Positions 9,660 to 17,938 are shown, counted from the first letter of the stretch. The stretch is DNA of 43,131 nt from Bacillota bacterium (GCA_021784595.1 JAJYHT010000001.1:1-43131), one strand, 5' to 3'. Numbers and translations are program-made. Notes: generated by a model not told the origin, from the sequence alone.

Positions 9660-9688
9660 TTGACGTAGTCAACTTATACTTCTAGACT
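9660..9688 (+). promoter_or_regulatory. Promoter of the riboswitch-controlled hydrolase
   Basis: TTGACG (9660-9665) and TAGACT (9683-9688) are 17 nt apart. Transcription would begin about 10 nt before the conserved riboswitch core. Confidence 0.5.
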
Positions 9689-9702
9689 GAAAACATGTAA
9701 TA

Positions 9703-9863
9703 ATACGCCGAATCCTTAGCCTAGCCTAAGGTACGGGGGATCCCAGAGCTATGCTCTGGGTAGGTGAATCTGACATATTATGTCGGTAGGGGGCTCCTTC
9801 TCCCCCGAACCACGGGCCTGCCCGATACTAACCTCGAAGGCAGTATCAGAAGGAAGGATGTAT
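9703..9863 (+). promoter_or_regulatory. c-di-AMP riboswitch (ydaO-yuaA type)
   Basis: The core matches the ydaO motif in order: CCGAATCC (9708 on), GGTACGGGGGA, GGTGAATC, a variable hairpin, AGGGGGCTCCTT, CCCCCGAACCACGGG, CTAACCTCGAAGGC and a final GAAGGAAGG. This RNA senses cyclic di-AMP and usually turns off cell-wall hydrolase and potassium-transport genes when the ligand is high. The outer stem can pair ATAC (9703-9706) with GTAT (9860-9863), which contains the last base of the ATG at 9858. No terminator hairpin follows. This suggests control at translation start, which is an inference. Confidence 0.9.
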
Positions 9864-11129
9864 AGGCGATTGAAACCGTCAAATTATCGTAACTTGGCCC
9901 CCTTTGCGGCGGCGCTGGCAGTTATCGCCGTGCCTACGTTGTCTCAAGCGGTCCAAGCCCAAACTGCCGTGAATTCGACGATTTCCTATGGCTCCAAAGG
10001 TTCTGCAGTGTATACTGCCGAAACATATCTTCAAAATTTAGGATATTACCACGGTCGAATTGACGGGATTTTTGGTCCCCTAGTCCTCCAAGCGGTAAAG
10101 GAGTTTCAAACTGCTCATCAATTGACTCCAGATGGCGTTGTGGGCCCTTTAACCTGGGCAAAACTTAACGCCATGCTGCATACCTCGACTAATGGAGGTC
10201 AAGCATCCGCCGCCACTTCTCCGACGTTTGAATCGACGGTCCCAATGTTGCACTTAGGCAGCACGGGTCCCATGGTCGTCCAATTGCAATCGCTTTTGGA
10301 TCACCAAGGATTTCATCTTGCTACCGATGGCGATTTTGGCCCGTTGACTTACGCCGCGGTCCGCAGTTTCCAGGCTGACCATAGACTGGCAGTGGACGGA
10401 ATTGCCGGACCCGCAACCTTAGCCGCATTGCATCAAGTGGGTCAAGCCCAAGCGTCAGCGACACCAACTGCTATGGCAGCCCCCGAAGCTCCCCCGGGAT
10501 ATCTTCACGAGGGTGACTCTGGCTCATCGGTGGCCACATTGCAAGCGGACTTAACCAAACTAGGCTACAACACCTACGGCATCGATGGAATATTTGGTCC
10601 TGACACGCAAAACGCCGTGGTGGCGTTTCAAAAAGCTAGTGGCTTGCCGTCCTATGGCTTAGTCGGCTCACTCACCTGGGGCGCGCTGAACCGCGATTTA
10701 AGCACTGCAGGCGGTGCATCTAGCTCCTCAGTCAACCGCGGAAGCGGGTCAGCCACGGGAGAAGCCGTAGCGGGCTTAGCCCTTAAATATGAGGGCTATC
10801 GCTATGTTTTTGGAGGAGCGTCCCCAGCCGAGGGATTTGACTGCTCAGGCTTTACTCAGTGGATATATGGCCAGTTTGGGATCGGTCTGCCGCGCACTTC
10901 ATACGCTCAATGGGATGCTGGAACGCATGTTGCCTATAGCGACTTGACCCCTGGCGATCTCGTATTTTTTACTATCGACGGTGTGTTCGCGGCACATGTA
11001 GGCGTTTATTTAGGCAATGGGGAATTTATCTCGGCAGCCACTCCATCGCAAGGCGTTGTGGTCCAAAATCTGGCGAGCGCCTATTGGGCGCAAAGCTACG
11101 ATGGAGCCATACAGCTTGCAGGTTCGTAA
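9858..11129 (+). CDS. Secreted cell-wall hydrolase: three peptidoglycan-binding domains plus NlpC/P60
   Basis: A protein of 423 aa. A signal peptide (hydrophobic APFAAALAVIAVPTLSQAVQA) is followed by three PG_binding_1 repeats, each with the pattern DGIFGP or DGDFGP ... AVxxFQ, then an NlpC/P60 domain with catalytic Cys in EGFDCSGF and His in AAHVGVYLG. It would cut peptide stems of peptidoglycan outside the cell. The c-di-AMP riboswitch ends directly at the ATG. An alternative TTG start at 9870 is possible because the ATG abuts the GGAAGG sequence without the usual spacing. Wall-hydrolase control by c-di-AMP fits known biology. Confidence 0.9.
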   Translation: MYRRLKPSNYRNLAPFAAALAVIAVPTLSQAVQAQTAVNSTISYGSKGSAVYTAETYLQNLGYYHGRIDGIFGPLVLQAVKEFQTAHQLTPDGVVGPLTWAKLNAMLHTSTNGGQASAATSPTFESTVPMLHLGSTGPMVVQLQSLLDHQGFHLATDGDFGPLTYAAVRSFQADHRLAVDGIAGPATLAALHQVGQAQASATPTAMAAPEAPPGYLHEGDSGSSVATLQADLTKLGYNTYGIDGIFGPDTQNAVVAFQKASGLPSYGLVGSLTWGALNRDLSTAGGASSSSVNRGSGSATGEAVAGLALKYEGYRYVFGGASPAEGFDCSGFTQWIYGQFGIGLPRTSYAQWDAGTHVAYSDLTPGDLVFFTIDGVFAAHVGVYLGNGEFISAATPSQGVVVQNLASAYWAQSYDGAIQLAGS

Positions 11130-11133
11130 AAAA

Positions 11134-11170
11134 GGGATTCCCGCATGACTCATGTATCATCCGGGAATCC
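11134..11170 (+). terminator. Inverted repeat after the NlpC/P60 gene
   Basis: GGATTCCCG (11135-11143) pairs with CGGGAATCC (11162-11170), a perfect 9-bp stem just after the stop codon. There is no T-run, so it may be a weak terminator or an mRNA 3'-end stabiliser. Confidence 0.45.
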
Positions 11171-11203
11171 TCCAGGTTATCTGATTGATGTGGAGGACAC
11201 ATT

Positions 11204-12739
11204 GTGACACCTAGGGATATTGGACAATTGTTGACCGTCGGGTTTGATGGGCTTCAAGCTTCTCCGGCTTTGCTCGCGGCAATTCGCCAGGGCAGAGTCG
11301 GAGGAGTTGTCCTATTTGGGAGAAATGTGCGGGATGCGGTACAGTTGCGCCATCTAACGGCAGAACTCCAAGAGGCGGCACAACTTGGGGGCCAGCCGCC
11401 GCTTTTCATCTCGATAGATCAAGAAGGGGGATCTGTACGCCGCCTGCGCGACACCTTTGTTCCACTTCCGAGCGCCATGGCCATGGCTGCCAGCGGTCAA
11501 ACCGAGGCCGCTGCACGTTTAGTGCATTTATCCGCTCTTGAGATGATGGGTCTAGGAATCAATCAAAATTACGCTCCCGATCTCGATGTCAACAATAATC
11601 CTCTTAATCCGGTGATTGGAATTCGTTCGTTTGGCGAAGACCCCGACTCCGTGGCGCGTTGGGGCCAATTATATGTCGAGGCTATGCAGTCTGCTGGCAT
11701 GATAGCCACGGGCAAGCATTTCCCAGGCCATGGGGATACTGACCAAGATTCTCATACGTCATTGCCGCTTGTCGCTCATCAGCGCCCGCGGCTGGAAGCG
11801 GTCGAACTTTTGCCGTTTCGTGTTGCGATTGCTGCAGGCATTCGCGCTATTATGAGCGCTCACGTGGTATTCCCTGCATTTGATCCCGTCCCCCATCGAC
11901 CGGCAACCGTCTCGCCGACCATTTTAGGCCATCTGATGCGTCAAGAATTAGGCTTCTCGGGACTGTTGGTAACCGATTGCATGGAAATGGATGCCATCAA
12001 AAAAGGGATAGGCACTGCCGAAGGCACATTTCTGGCCATTGAAGCCGGCGCCGACCAGGTTCTCATCTCGCATACCACGACCCTTCAAGATGCCAGTTTC
12101 GAGCGCTTAACGCGGGGTGCGATACAGGGCGAACTGTCGCCCACTCGATTAAGAGAAGCTCTAAGAAATGTGGCCCACACCAAATCACTCATTGGCCAAT
12201 CCTCCTCGATGGTGGATCGCGAACTAGCGCTGCAGTTGGCATCGGGCATTTGGGAGTCAGCAGTGGCCGGAGTTGGCGCACTAGAGCGTCTACCTATTGC
12301 AGACCCGATCACATTGGTGACATTTCATAACACCCAAAGGACACCAGCTGACGACCTGGGAGCTGCGCACGCCAGCCCCTTGAAACAATTTTTAGGCCCA
12401 CAAGTGCATAACCATTTTACATTAGGCCAAAGTCCCTCGGCCACTGACATCCAAACTGTGCACACCGCGGCCAAAGGCATGCCTTTGGTTGTAGCTTTAG
12501 ACAACGCGGTCCAACATCCCGATCAAATGCATGTTTTGAATAGGGCATGGACCGACGGACTTGTCGTAGCGTTAGCCCTAAGCTCCCCCTACGATTTGCG
12601 CCGCATCCCGGTGGGAAGCATTGGGCTGACTGCTTTTGATCCCAGCACAGAGGCACAGCAAGCGCTAGCCAAAGCGTTACACGGCGAAATTTCTGTCGCA
12701 GCCCGGTGGCCCATTACTTTGGAGGTGCGTAACCGATGA
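11204..12739 (+). CDS. Glycoside hydrolase family 3, beta-N-acetylhexosaminidase (NagZ-like)
   Basis: A protein of 511 aa with a GH3 catalytic domain: the family motif KHFPGHGDTDQDSH and the nucleophile Asp in LLVTDCMEMDAI. NagZ-type enzymes release N-acetylglucosamine from peptidoglycan fragments. A C-terminal region of about 170 aa follows the catalytic barrel, as in the two-domain Gram-positive enzymes. No signal peptide is visible. The start is GTG at 11204 with GGAGG 8 nt upstream. It follows the wall hydrolase, and its stop overlaps the next start (12736-12739), consistent with a muropeptide-turnover operon. Confidence 0.88.
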   Translation: MTPRDIGQLLTVGFDGLQASPALLAAIRQGRVGGVVLFGRNVRDAVQLRHLTAELQEAAQLGGQPPLFISIDQEGGSVRRLRDTFVPLPSAMAMAASGQTEAAARLVHLSALEMMGLGINQNYAPDLDVNNNPLNPVIGIRSFGEDPDSVARWGQLYVEAMQSAGMIATGKHFPGHGDTDQDSHTSLPLVAHQRPRLEAVELLPFRVAIAAGIRAIMSAHVVFPAFDPVPHRPATVSPTILGHLMRQELGFSGLLVTDCMEMDAIKKGIGTAEGTFLAIEAGADQVLISHTTTLQDASFERLTRGAIQGELSPTRLREALRNVAHTKSLIGQSSSMVDRELALQLASGIWESAVAGVGALERLPIADPITLVTFHNTQRTPADDLGAAHASPLKQFLGPQVHNHFTLGQSPSATDIQTVHTAAKGMPLVVALDNAVQHPDQMHVLNRAWTDGLVVALALSSPYDLRRIPVGSIGLTAFDPSTEAQQALAKALHGEISVAARWPITLEVRNR

Positions 12740-13203
12740 CATCCATGCAACTTCGCATCAAACGGCGGCCTCAAGCCAAGAACAAGACGACCCGCCGCGT
12801 CAATCCCGTGGGTCTGGGCCGTCTTATCATCATGGCTCTCGTATTTGGGCTGTTGACCTTTGCCCAAGGCCTATTCTGGTGGACAGGTTTTGGCTTTTTG
12901 GGCGTCATTCTCGTGACGCTGTCTGTCCGTACCGCACGTCGGGCAGTGCCTTGGACCGCAGCTGCAGCCGAGAGCTTGCTTGCCTTTACCCACACCGGCA
13001 TCGTTCCTTTTGGCTGGGGCATGCTAGGCCTGTCGATTGCCTTTACGGTGTATTTGGTGTTGCTGTTGGCTCCTCGCCACGAGCCTCCGCTCGCAGTACC
13101 CGGCGCAAGATCTTACCGACCGCCGACTTGGGTAGGGTATCCACCACTTCATAAAAACGCGGAACTTTATACGCGGCCAAACGCTGGCGGCAAAAAGCGT
13201 TAA
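12736..13203 (+). CDS. Small membrane protein, function unknown
   Basis: A 155-aa frame whose start overlaps the nagZ-like stop (ATGA). An Arg/Lys-rich N-terminus precedes hydrophobic segments at about residues 27-45, 47-65 and 92-112. After residue 115 the sequence becomes polar and proline-rich. The last 161 nt run antisense through the 3' end of the acyl-CoA ligase gene, so either the tail is recent stop-codon read-through or the overlap is real. I do not recognise a family. Confidence 0.5.
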   Translation: MTSMQLRIKRRPQAKNKTTRRVNPVGLGRLIIMALVFGLLTFAQGLFWWTGFGFLGVILVTLSVRTARRAVPWTAAAAESLLAFTHTGIVPFGWGMLGLSIAFTVYLVLLLAPRHEPPLAVPGARSYRPPTWVGYPPLHKNAELYTRPNAGGKKR

Positions 13204-14686
13204 GATCATCAAGATCCAACAGTGATTGAGGACGACTGACGATGTAGGCCTTGATGGTTTCTCCGCGGTAATCGTCGGGTATCCCTACTACAGATGCTTC
13301 TTGGATTCCTGGATATTGGTAGAGAACCTCTTCCACCTCACGCGGGTAGACGTTGAACCCCGAACAGATAATCACATCTTTTTTCCGATCGACAATCTGA
13401 AAGTAGCCTTCCTGGTCCATGATGGCGATATCCCCAGTAAAGAGCCATCCCTCGCGCAAGACATCCGCCGTTTCCTCCGGCCGATTCCAGTATCCCTTCA
13501 TGACCTGCGGACCGGCCAAGACCAACTCGCCCGGTTCTCCAATCTGCACATCGTGTCCATTGTCATCAACAATCCGCACAGAAGTGCTAGGATAAGGAAT
13601 GCCAATCCCCGATTTGCGCGGCGCTTCATCCCATAAGGGTTGGCAATGGGTAACCGGAGACGCTTCTGAAAGGCCGTATCCTTCCACGAGTTTGCCCCCC
13701 GTCGCGCGTTCAAACTCCTCCTGAACATGAAGCGGCAAAGGCGCTGATCCGCTGATGCAACAGCGAATTGATGATAAATCCAAATGGGTATGCCGGGCAT
13801 AGGCTTCAAGCGCTACATACATCGTAGGCGCACCGGGAAAAATGGTAGGATGATAAGACTGTACCATTTGGGCCGCACTTTCTGGGGTAAATCGAGGCAA
13901 CAACAAGAGGCGCGCGCCGATCAAAAGGCCTAGATTCATCCCGACGGTCATTCCATATACATGAAACAGCGGCAGACCTAAAAGTATAGTGTCCTGTTGT
14001 TCAGACAACAAATGCTGCATCCACCAGCGCGATTGAATTGCATTGGACAATAAGTTCCAATGTGTCAACATGGCCCCTTTCGGAGTGCCGGTCGTGCCGC
14101 CCGTATATTGAAGCACCGCCACATCCTCTGTGGGATTAATTGTGACTGGCGGCGCGGGCGCGTCCAGGTTAAGCCAGTCGCTCAAACAGAGTGCACCCGG
14201 ATAATGGGTTGCCGCCTCGTGCTCGCGGGCACTCTGGCCGGCTATATCAGCGAACACTACTGAGAAGGGCATCCCCACGGGAAGTTTGGACAACCCCTCA
14301 ACGGGCACCACAAGCGCCTTGGGACGAGCGTCCAATAACAATACGGCCAGTTCTGCTGGGGTATACAAAGGATTTAACGCCACGACTATGGCGCCCCGCC
14401 GCAAAATGCCGTAGTACAGTTCTACAAAAGCAAAACAGTTCGGCAACAACAGTGCCACCCGATCCCCCGGCTCGATTCCAAGAGCATCGAGAGCAGCCGC
14501 CACACGTTCGGTGTTTTGTTGAAGTTCACCGTAGGTCATGGTCTCTTCATTAAATACCAGAGCAATGCGTTCGGGGTCTTTTCCCTCTAATACCTGATAC
14601 AAGGACGCTGGCTGCTCCGTAATTTCGTGTGGCACGTCATCGTAAAACCGAAGCCATGGTTTAGCATCCCAGGTCTTCATAGTCAT
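13043..14686 (-). CDS. Long-chain fatty acid-CoA ligase (AMP-forming)
   Basis: A 547-aa member of the ANL superfamily that activates fatty acids with ATP and CoA. Motifs: P-loop YTGGTTGTPKGAM, A5 motif VEGYGLSEASP, GWLFTGDIA, DRKKDVIICSGFNVYP and the catalytic Lys in LPKSAVGKILRR near the end. It is the last gene of a four-gene beta-oxidation operon. Its ATG overlaps the enoyl-CoA hydratase stop (14683-14686). A chain-length preference cannot be read from the sequence. Confidence 0.93.
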   Translation of the reverse strand: MTMKTWDAKPWLRFYDDVPHEITEQPASLYQVLEGKDPERIALVFNEETMTYGELQQNTERVAAALDALGIEPGDRVALLLPNCFAFVELYYGILRRGAIVVALNPLYTPAELAVLLLDARPKALVVPVEGLSKLPVGMPFSVVFADIAGQSAREHEAATHYPGALCLSDWLNLDAPAPPVTINPTEDVAVLQYTGGTTGTPKGAMLTHWNLLSNAIQSRWWMQHLLSEQQDTILLGLPLFHVYGMTVGMNLGLLIGARLLLLPRFTPESAAQMVQSYHPTIFPGAPTMYVALEAYARHTHLDLSSIRCCISGSAPLPLHVQEEFERATGGKLVEGYGLSEASPVTHCQPLWDEAPRKSGIGIPYPSTSVRIVDDNGHDVQIGEPGELVLAGPQVMKGYWNRPEETADVLREGWLFTGDIAIMDQEGYFQIVDRKKDVIICSGFNVYPREVEEVLYQYPGIQEASVVGIPDDYRGETIKAYIVSRPQSLLDLDDLNAFCRQRLAAYKVPRFYEVVDTLPKSAVGKILRRVLRAEARGEEPTATPNTP

Positions 14687-15441
14687 TTCCCCTTAAACCG
14701 CGGCCGGCGTTTTTGCATGAATGCCAAGACCCCTTCCATGGCGTCTTGGGTGGTCATCAAACTTAGCAGTTCGGTCGTTTCCCGCTCGCTGGCACCTGGC
14801 GGTTGTGCCTGAGTCAAAAGTCTTTTTATTGCGGCTAATGCCAATGGCGGAAGACTGGCCAATCGATCCGCCTTGTTGACGGCATAGTCCAATAGCAAAT
14901 CCGGCTCGACCACCTGCTCTACCAACCCCAGACGATAAGCGTCAGCAGCTTCAATCGGTTCGCCCGTTAAGATGAGATTGGCAGCGTGTGATCTCCCAAT
15001 TAATTGAGCCATGCGGAAGGTGCCACCCCAACCTGGGATGATTCCCAAATTTACTTCCGGCTGACCAAACCGAGCCCGACTCGAGGCAATGCGGATGTCC
15101 GTAGCCATTGCTAATTCATTGCCCCCACCAAAAGCCACCCCGTTAACAGCAGCTACAATCGGTTTGGCAAACTGTTCCACGCGTGTAAAGATCTGCGTAC
15201 CCAGACGTAAAAAATCCGGTAGTTGTCCACCCATTTTCATAAATCCGGCTACATCAGCTCCAGCCGCGAAGGTGTAGCCCGCTCCGGTAATGACTATCGC
15301 GCGGACCTCATCATTAGTTTGCGCACCATCTAAAAGTTCGCCTAATCGAGTCAGCACATCCATGCTGATCGCGTTCACCGGCGGATGATTCAATGTCCAT
15401 ATTTCCACCCGGTCTCGTTTTACAACCTCAATTATTGCCAT
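14683..15441 (-). CDS. Enoyl-CoA hydratase/isomerase family protein
   Basis: A crotonase-fold protein of 252 aa that hydrates trans-2-enoyl-CoA in beta-oxidation. It shows the oxyanion-hole stretches AAGADVAGF and NGVAFGGGNELAMA and the catalytic Glu region near FGQPEVNLGIIPGWGGTFR. Length is normal for the family. It is followed by the ligase with a 4-nt overlap and preceded by the 3-hydroxyacyl-CoA dehydrogenase genes at a 19-nt gap. Confidence 0.92.
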   Translation of the reverse strand: MAIIEVVKRDRVEIWTLNHPPVNAISMDVLTRLGELLDGAQTNDEVRAIVITGAGYTFAAGADVAGFMKMGGQLPDFLRLGTQIFTRVEQFAKPIVAAVNGVAFGGGNELAMATDIRIASSRARFGQPEVNLGIIPGWGGTFRMAQLIGRSHAANLILTGEPIEAADAYRLGLVEQVVEPDLLLDYAVNKADRLASLPPLALAAIKRLLTQAQPPGASERETTELLSLMTTQDAMEGVLAFMQKRRPRFKGK

Positions 15442-15460
15442 TGTTCTCGCCTCCTCGCGT

Positions 15461-15787
15461 CTATCCCTGGGCTGGAACTAAATGAGCCAGATACCCCCGC
15501 CCCGATTTAACGCCTAACTGACCGCGGGCCACATTGTCAACCAAGGATTTAGGCGGTGTAAATTGATTCCCCACAGTCTCCGACAATACGTTCAGCTGGT
15601 TAAGAATGACATCCAGGCCCGTTTGGTCACCCCATAAAATCGGGCCTATCGGCAACCCTGCTCCAGCCCGCATTGCAATGTCAATGTCTTCAGCACTGGC
15701 AATGCCTTCGTCGTAAAGTCGCACAGCTTCCAAAAATGTCGCTAACTGAAAACGGCTCAACAGTTCCGCTTCCCAAGGTTCGCCCAT
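15461..15787 (-). CDS. Stand-alone 3-hydroxyacyl-CoA dehydrogenase C-terminal domain
   Basis: A protein of 108 aa that matches only the helical C-terminal (3HCDH_C) domain: SRFQLATFLEAVRLYDEGIASAEDIDIAMRAGAGLPIGP ends with GVKSGRGYLAH. There is no Rossmann NAD+ domain. The start at 15787 is set by GGGAGGGG 6 nt upstream; a TTG at 15805 would put this site inside the frame. It follows the complete dehydrogenase by 18 nt, as if the second C-terminal domain of a long 3-hydroxyacyl-CoA dehydrogenase had become a separate subunit. It could complete the dimer or bind substrate. Confidence 0.8.
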   Translation of the reverse strand: MGEPWEAELLSRFQLATFLEAVRLYDEGIASAEDIDIAMRAGAGLPIGPILWGDQTGLDVILNQLNVLSETVGNQFTPPKSLVDNVARGQLGVKSGRGYLAHLVPAQG

Positions 15788-15805
15788 TGTTACCCCTCCC
15801 GCCAA

Positions 15806-16654
15806 TTAACGATATGAGTAAAATCCCTGACCTGTCTTAACGCCTAGATGCCCCTGAAGGACCAACTGTTTTAGTTCGTCGCTAGGTTTAAAGCGCTCAC
15901 CCAACGTTTGATACAAGGTTTGGGCCACTTCATAGGCCACGTCGAGGCCTAACGCATCCGCCAACATGAACGGACCCATAGGTGCAATCTTATTTTTTGT
16001 CACGACTTGGTCAATGGTTGCCGCATCAATTCCACGCTCTTCTTTAAACCGCAAAACCTCGGCCATGGAGGCCATCAGCACACGATTGACCACAAAGCCT
16101 GGACATTCTTTCACTTTGACCGGAATCTTGCGGATTTCCTCTGCCAGTCGCATAACGGTGTAAAGCGTCTCATCACTGGTTTTTTCTCCGGCAATCACTT
16201 CAACCAATTTCATCATGTGCGCAGGGTAAAAAAAGTGCATACCGGCTACTCTTTCGGGGCGTCTGGTAGCTTGGGCAAGTTCGGTGATGCTCAAGGCTGA
16301 GGTGTTGGAAACGATTAGGGCCATCGGTGCTAAGATTTGGTCCAACTCGCGAAACACGGCTTGCTTAACTTTCATTTTTTCAGTGACCGCCTCGATAGCT
16401 ACCGTCACATCTTTCATGTCATCCAGATTGGAACTAAAGACTATAAAGCTCATGCGGTCAAGCGCGTCTGCCGCACTCATCTTATTGCGAGCCACTCGTC
16501 CATCAAAAAGCTCCTGAATATGCTGGCGCGCCCGCGTCAACACATCCTCACTTACGTCACGCAATACCACGGGTATTCCTGCGGTGGCGATGGAGTAGCA
16601 GATATCAGCTCCCATCGTTCCCGCGCCGATTACAGCGACTTTTTTGATATACAT
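15806..16654 (-). CDS. 3-hydroxyacyl-CoA (3-hydroxybutyryl-CoA) dehydrogenase
   Basis: A protein of 282 aa with an N-terminal Rossmann fold (VAVIGAGTMGADICYSIA) and a C-terminal helical domain ending GHLGVKTGQGFYSY. It oxidises 3-hydroxyacyl-CoA with NAD+ in beta-oxidation or acts in the reverse direction. Motifs SNTSALSITELA and GMHFFYPAHMMKLVEV are typical. GAAGGAG precedes the ATG at a good distance. It is first in the operon with the C-domain protein, enoyl-CoA hydratase and acyl-CoA ligase; the divergent MarR gene is the likely regulator. Confidence 0.94.
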   Translation of the reverse strand: MYIKKVAVIGAGTMGADICYSIATAGIPVVLRDVSEDVLTRARQHIQELFDGRVARNKMSAADALDRMSFIVFSSNLDDMKDVTVAIEAVTEKMKVKQAVFRELDQILAPMALIVSNTSALSITELAQATRRPERVAGMHFFYPAHMMKLVEVIAGEKTSDETLYTVMRLAEEIRKIPVKVKECPGFVVNRVLMASMAEVLRFKEERGIDAATIDQVVTKNKIAPMGPFMLADALGLDVAYEVAQTLYQTLGERFKPSDELKQLVLQGHLGVKTGQGFYSYR

Positions 16655-16700
16655 CGTCTACTCCTTCTGGCACTCCGCACGACAAAAATACGCTTCGGAC

Positions 16701-16766
16701 CTAGCCCAAAGCGCGGACAATACTTTTCAGAGTGTCCATTTTATAGGGATGGCGGTTTGTGACCAT
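16701..16766 (-). CDS. Possible 21-aa upstream ORF of the beta-oxidation operon
   Basis: A short frame, MVTNRHPYKMDTLKSIVRAL plus Gly and TAG, lies in the leader between the operon promoter and the 3-hydroxyacyl-CoA dehydrogenase. It has GGGAGGT 7 nt before its ATG. I recognise no family. It may be a leader peptide or chance. Confidence 0.3.
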   Translation of the reverse strand: MVTNRHPYKMDTLKSIVRALG

Positions 16767-16821
16767 GGCGATACCTCCCATGCACGTTTGCCTGGTCAGT
16801 GTAATCCCAGGTCGCAATATT

Positions 16822-16850
16822 TGTCAATGGCAAGTGTTTTGCCATGACGA
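16822..16850. promoter_or_regulatory. Putative MarR operator and divergent promoter region
   Basis: A palindrome TGGCAA-gtgtt-TTGCCA (16828-16844) lies between the beta-oxidation operon and the MarR gene. On the minus strand it directly abuts a TTGACA -35 box (16822-16827) with a weak TTACAC 17 nt further. A bound dimer could block both promoters. The regulator assignment rests on position only. Confidence 0.5.
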
Positions 16851-16904
16851 TCTCGCCAACATTTGTTATCATGGATCCACACCTTATTGAGAAGGAGATC
16901 GCAC

Positions 16905-17384
16905 ATGGACGAGGGAGATATCCAATCATTTGTCGATCAGATTCAGCACCTGTTTCCCCGCATCATGCGGTATTTGGATGCCGAAGCTACGCGTGAGCTA
17001 ATTGGTCTAGAAGTCACTCCTTCTCAAATGAACGCGTTGGTCTCTCTGTATGGCGCCGATGATTTGCCGATGGGAGAACTGGCCGAACTGCTCGGACTGA
17101 CTGAATCGGCCGCAACGCGGCTGGTGGATCGGCTCATCAATATGAATTTAGTCCGACGCGGTCGTGATGATACGGACCGCCGCATCGTACGAGTGCGCTT
17201 GTCATCTTATGGCACCCAATTGGCGGAGTTGGTCCTAGCCCGACGCCAGGAACAATTTACGCGATTTGCGGCGCGTATGAAATCCAGTGAGCGGTCTAAA
17301 CTAATCGAAGGCTTGTCCGCTTTACTAACCGTATTTGGCGATCTGGAACATGAAGCCAAATCAACGAAAATTTCTACTTTATGA
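16905..17384 (+). CDS. MarR-family transcriptional regulator
   Basis: A protein of 159 aa with a winged-helix DNA-binding domain: LPMGELAELLGLTESAATRLVDRLINMNLVRRGRDDTDRRIVRVRLS gives the recognition helix and the wing with the conserved DRR. The start at 16905 is set by AAGGAGAT 6 nt upstream. It is divergent from the beta-oxidation operon and most likely represses it in response to an acyl-CoA or fatty acid. The ligand is an inference. Confidence 0.88.
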   Translation: MDEGDIQSFVDQIQHLFPRIMRYLDAEATRELIGLEVTPSQMNALVSLYGADDLPMGELAELLGLTESAATRLVDRLINMNLVRRGRDDTDRRIVRVRLSSYGTQLAELVLARRQEQFTRFAARMKSSERSKLIEGLSALLTVFGDLEHEAKSTKISTL

Positions 17385-17412
17385 TTGAACATTTCGGTAA
17401 ATAACGTATAAT
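17385..17412 (+). promoter_or_regulatory. Promoter of the IscA/ErpA-like gene
   Basis: TTGAAC (17385-17390) and a perfect TATAAT (17407-17412) are 16 nt apart, directly after the marR stop codon. Confidence 0.75.
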
Positions 17413-17460
17413 AGCATCTAAGAAGGTTGCTCATATGCGCCCAAGGAGGTGGTCCTCAGT

Positions 17461-17817
17461 TTGGTTACTCTTACAGATTCAGCCGCAGATAAAGTGAAGG
17501 AGTTCATGGTTTCAAAGGACCGTGATGATCTTGCTCTGAGGATTTACATCAGCAAGGGCGGATGTAGCGGATTCAGCTACGGGATGGCATTGGATGCGCC
17601 CCAGACCGATGATAGCCAATATGACTTTGGCGGCATCAAAGTCGTTATCGATCCAGAAAGCGCGCCTTATCTCGAAGGCATTGAAGTCGACTATGTGAAC
17701 TCTCTCATGGGGGGCGGTTTCTCCATTAACAACCCCAATGCGGTATCTTCGTGCGGTTGTGGTAATTCTTTCCGAACCAAGGAAGACTCCGGATCTGCGA
17801 ACGCCTGCAGCCATTAA
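17461..17817 (+). CDS. Iron-sulfur cluster assembly/insertion protein, IscA/ErpA (HesB) family
   Basis: A protein of 118 aa with the three Cys of A-type Fe-S carriers: GGCSGFSYGMALD in the middle and SSCGCGNSF near the C-terminus. It receives and delivers Fe-S clusters to apo-enzymes. The start is TTG at 17461 with AAGGAGGT about 9 nt upstream; a GTG at 17449 falls inside this ribosome site. It is monocistronic, with its own promoter and a strong terminator. Confidence 0.9.
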   Translation: MVTLTDSAADKVKEFMVSKDRDDLALRIYISKGGCSGFSYGMALDAPQTDDSQYDFGGIKVVIDPESAPYLEGIEVDYVNSLMGGGFSINNPNAVSSCGCGNSFRTKEDSGSANACSH

Positions 17818-17830
17818 CCTCTCGGGGAAT

Positions 17831-17866
17831 GTGAGGTCTCCATAATCTGGAGGCCTCACTTTTTTT
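17831..17866 (+). terminator. Rho-independent terminator of the IscA-like gene
   Basis: GTGAGGTCTCC (17831-17841) pairs with GGAGGCCTCAC (17849-17859), followed by seven T residues. It is a classic intrinsic terminator. Confidence 0.92.
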
Positions 17867-17938
17867 GACCGGAAAGCTCGAAGATAGCGGGATCTAAACA
17901 ACCTAAACCAATGAGGCATTAGGCTCGAATCATGATGC

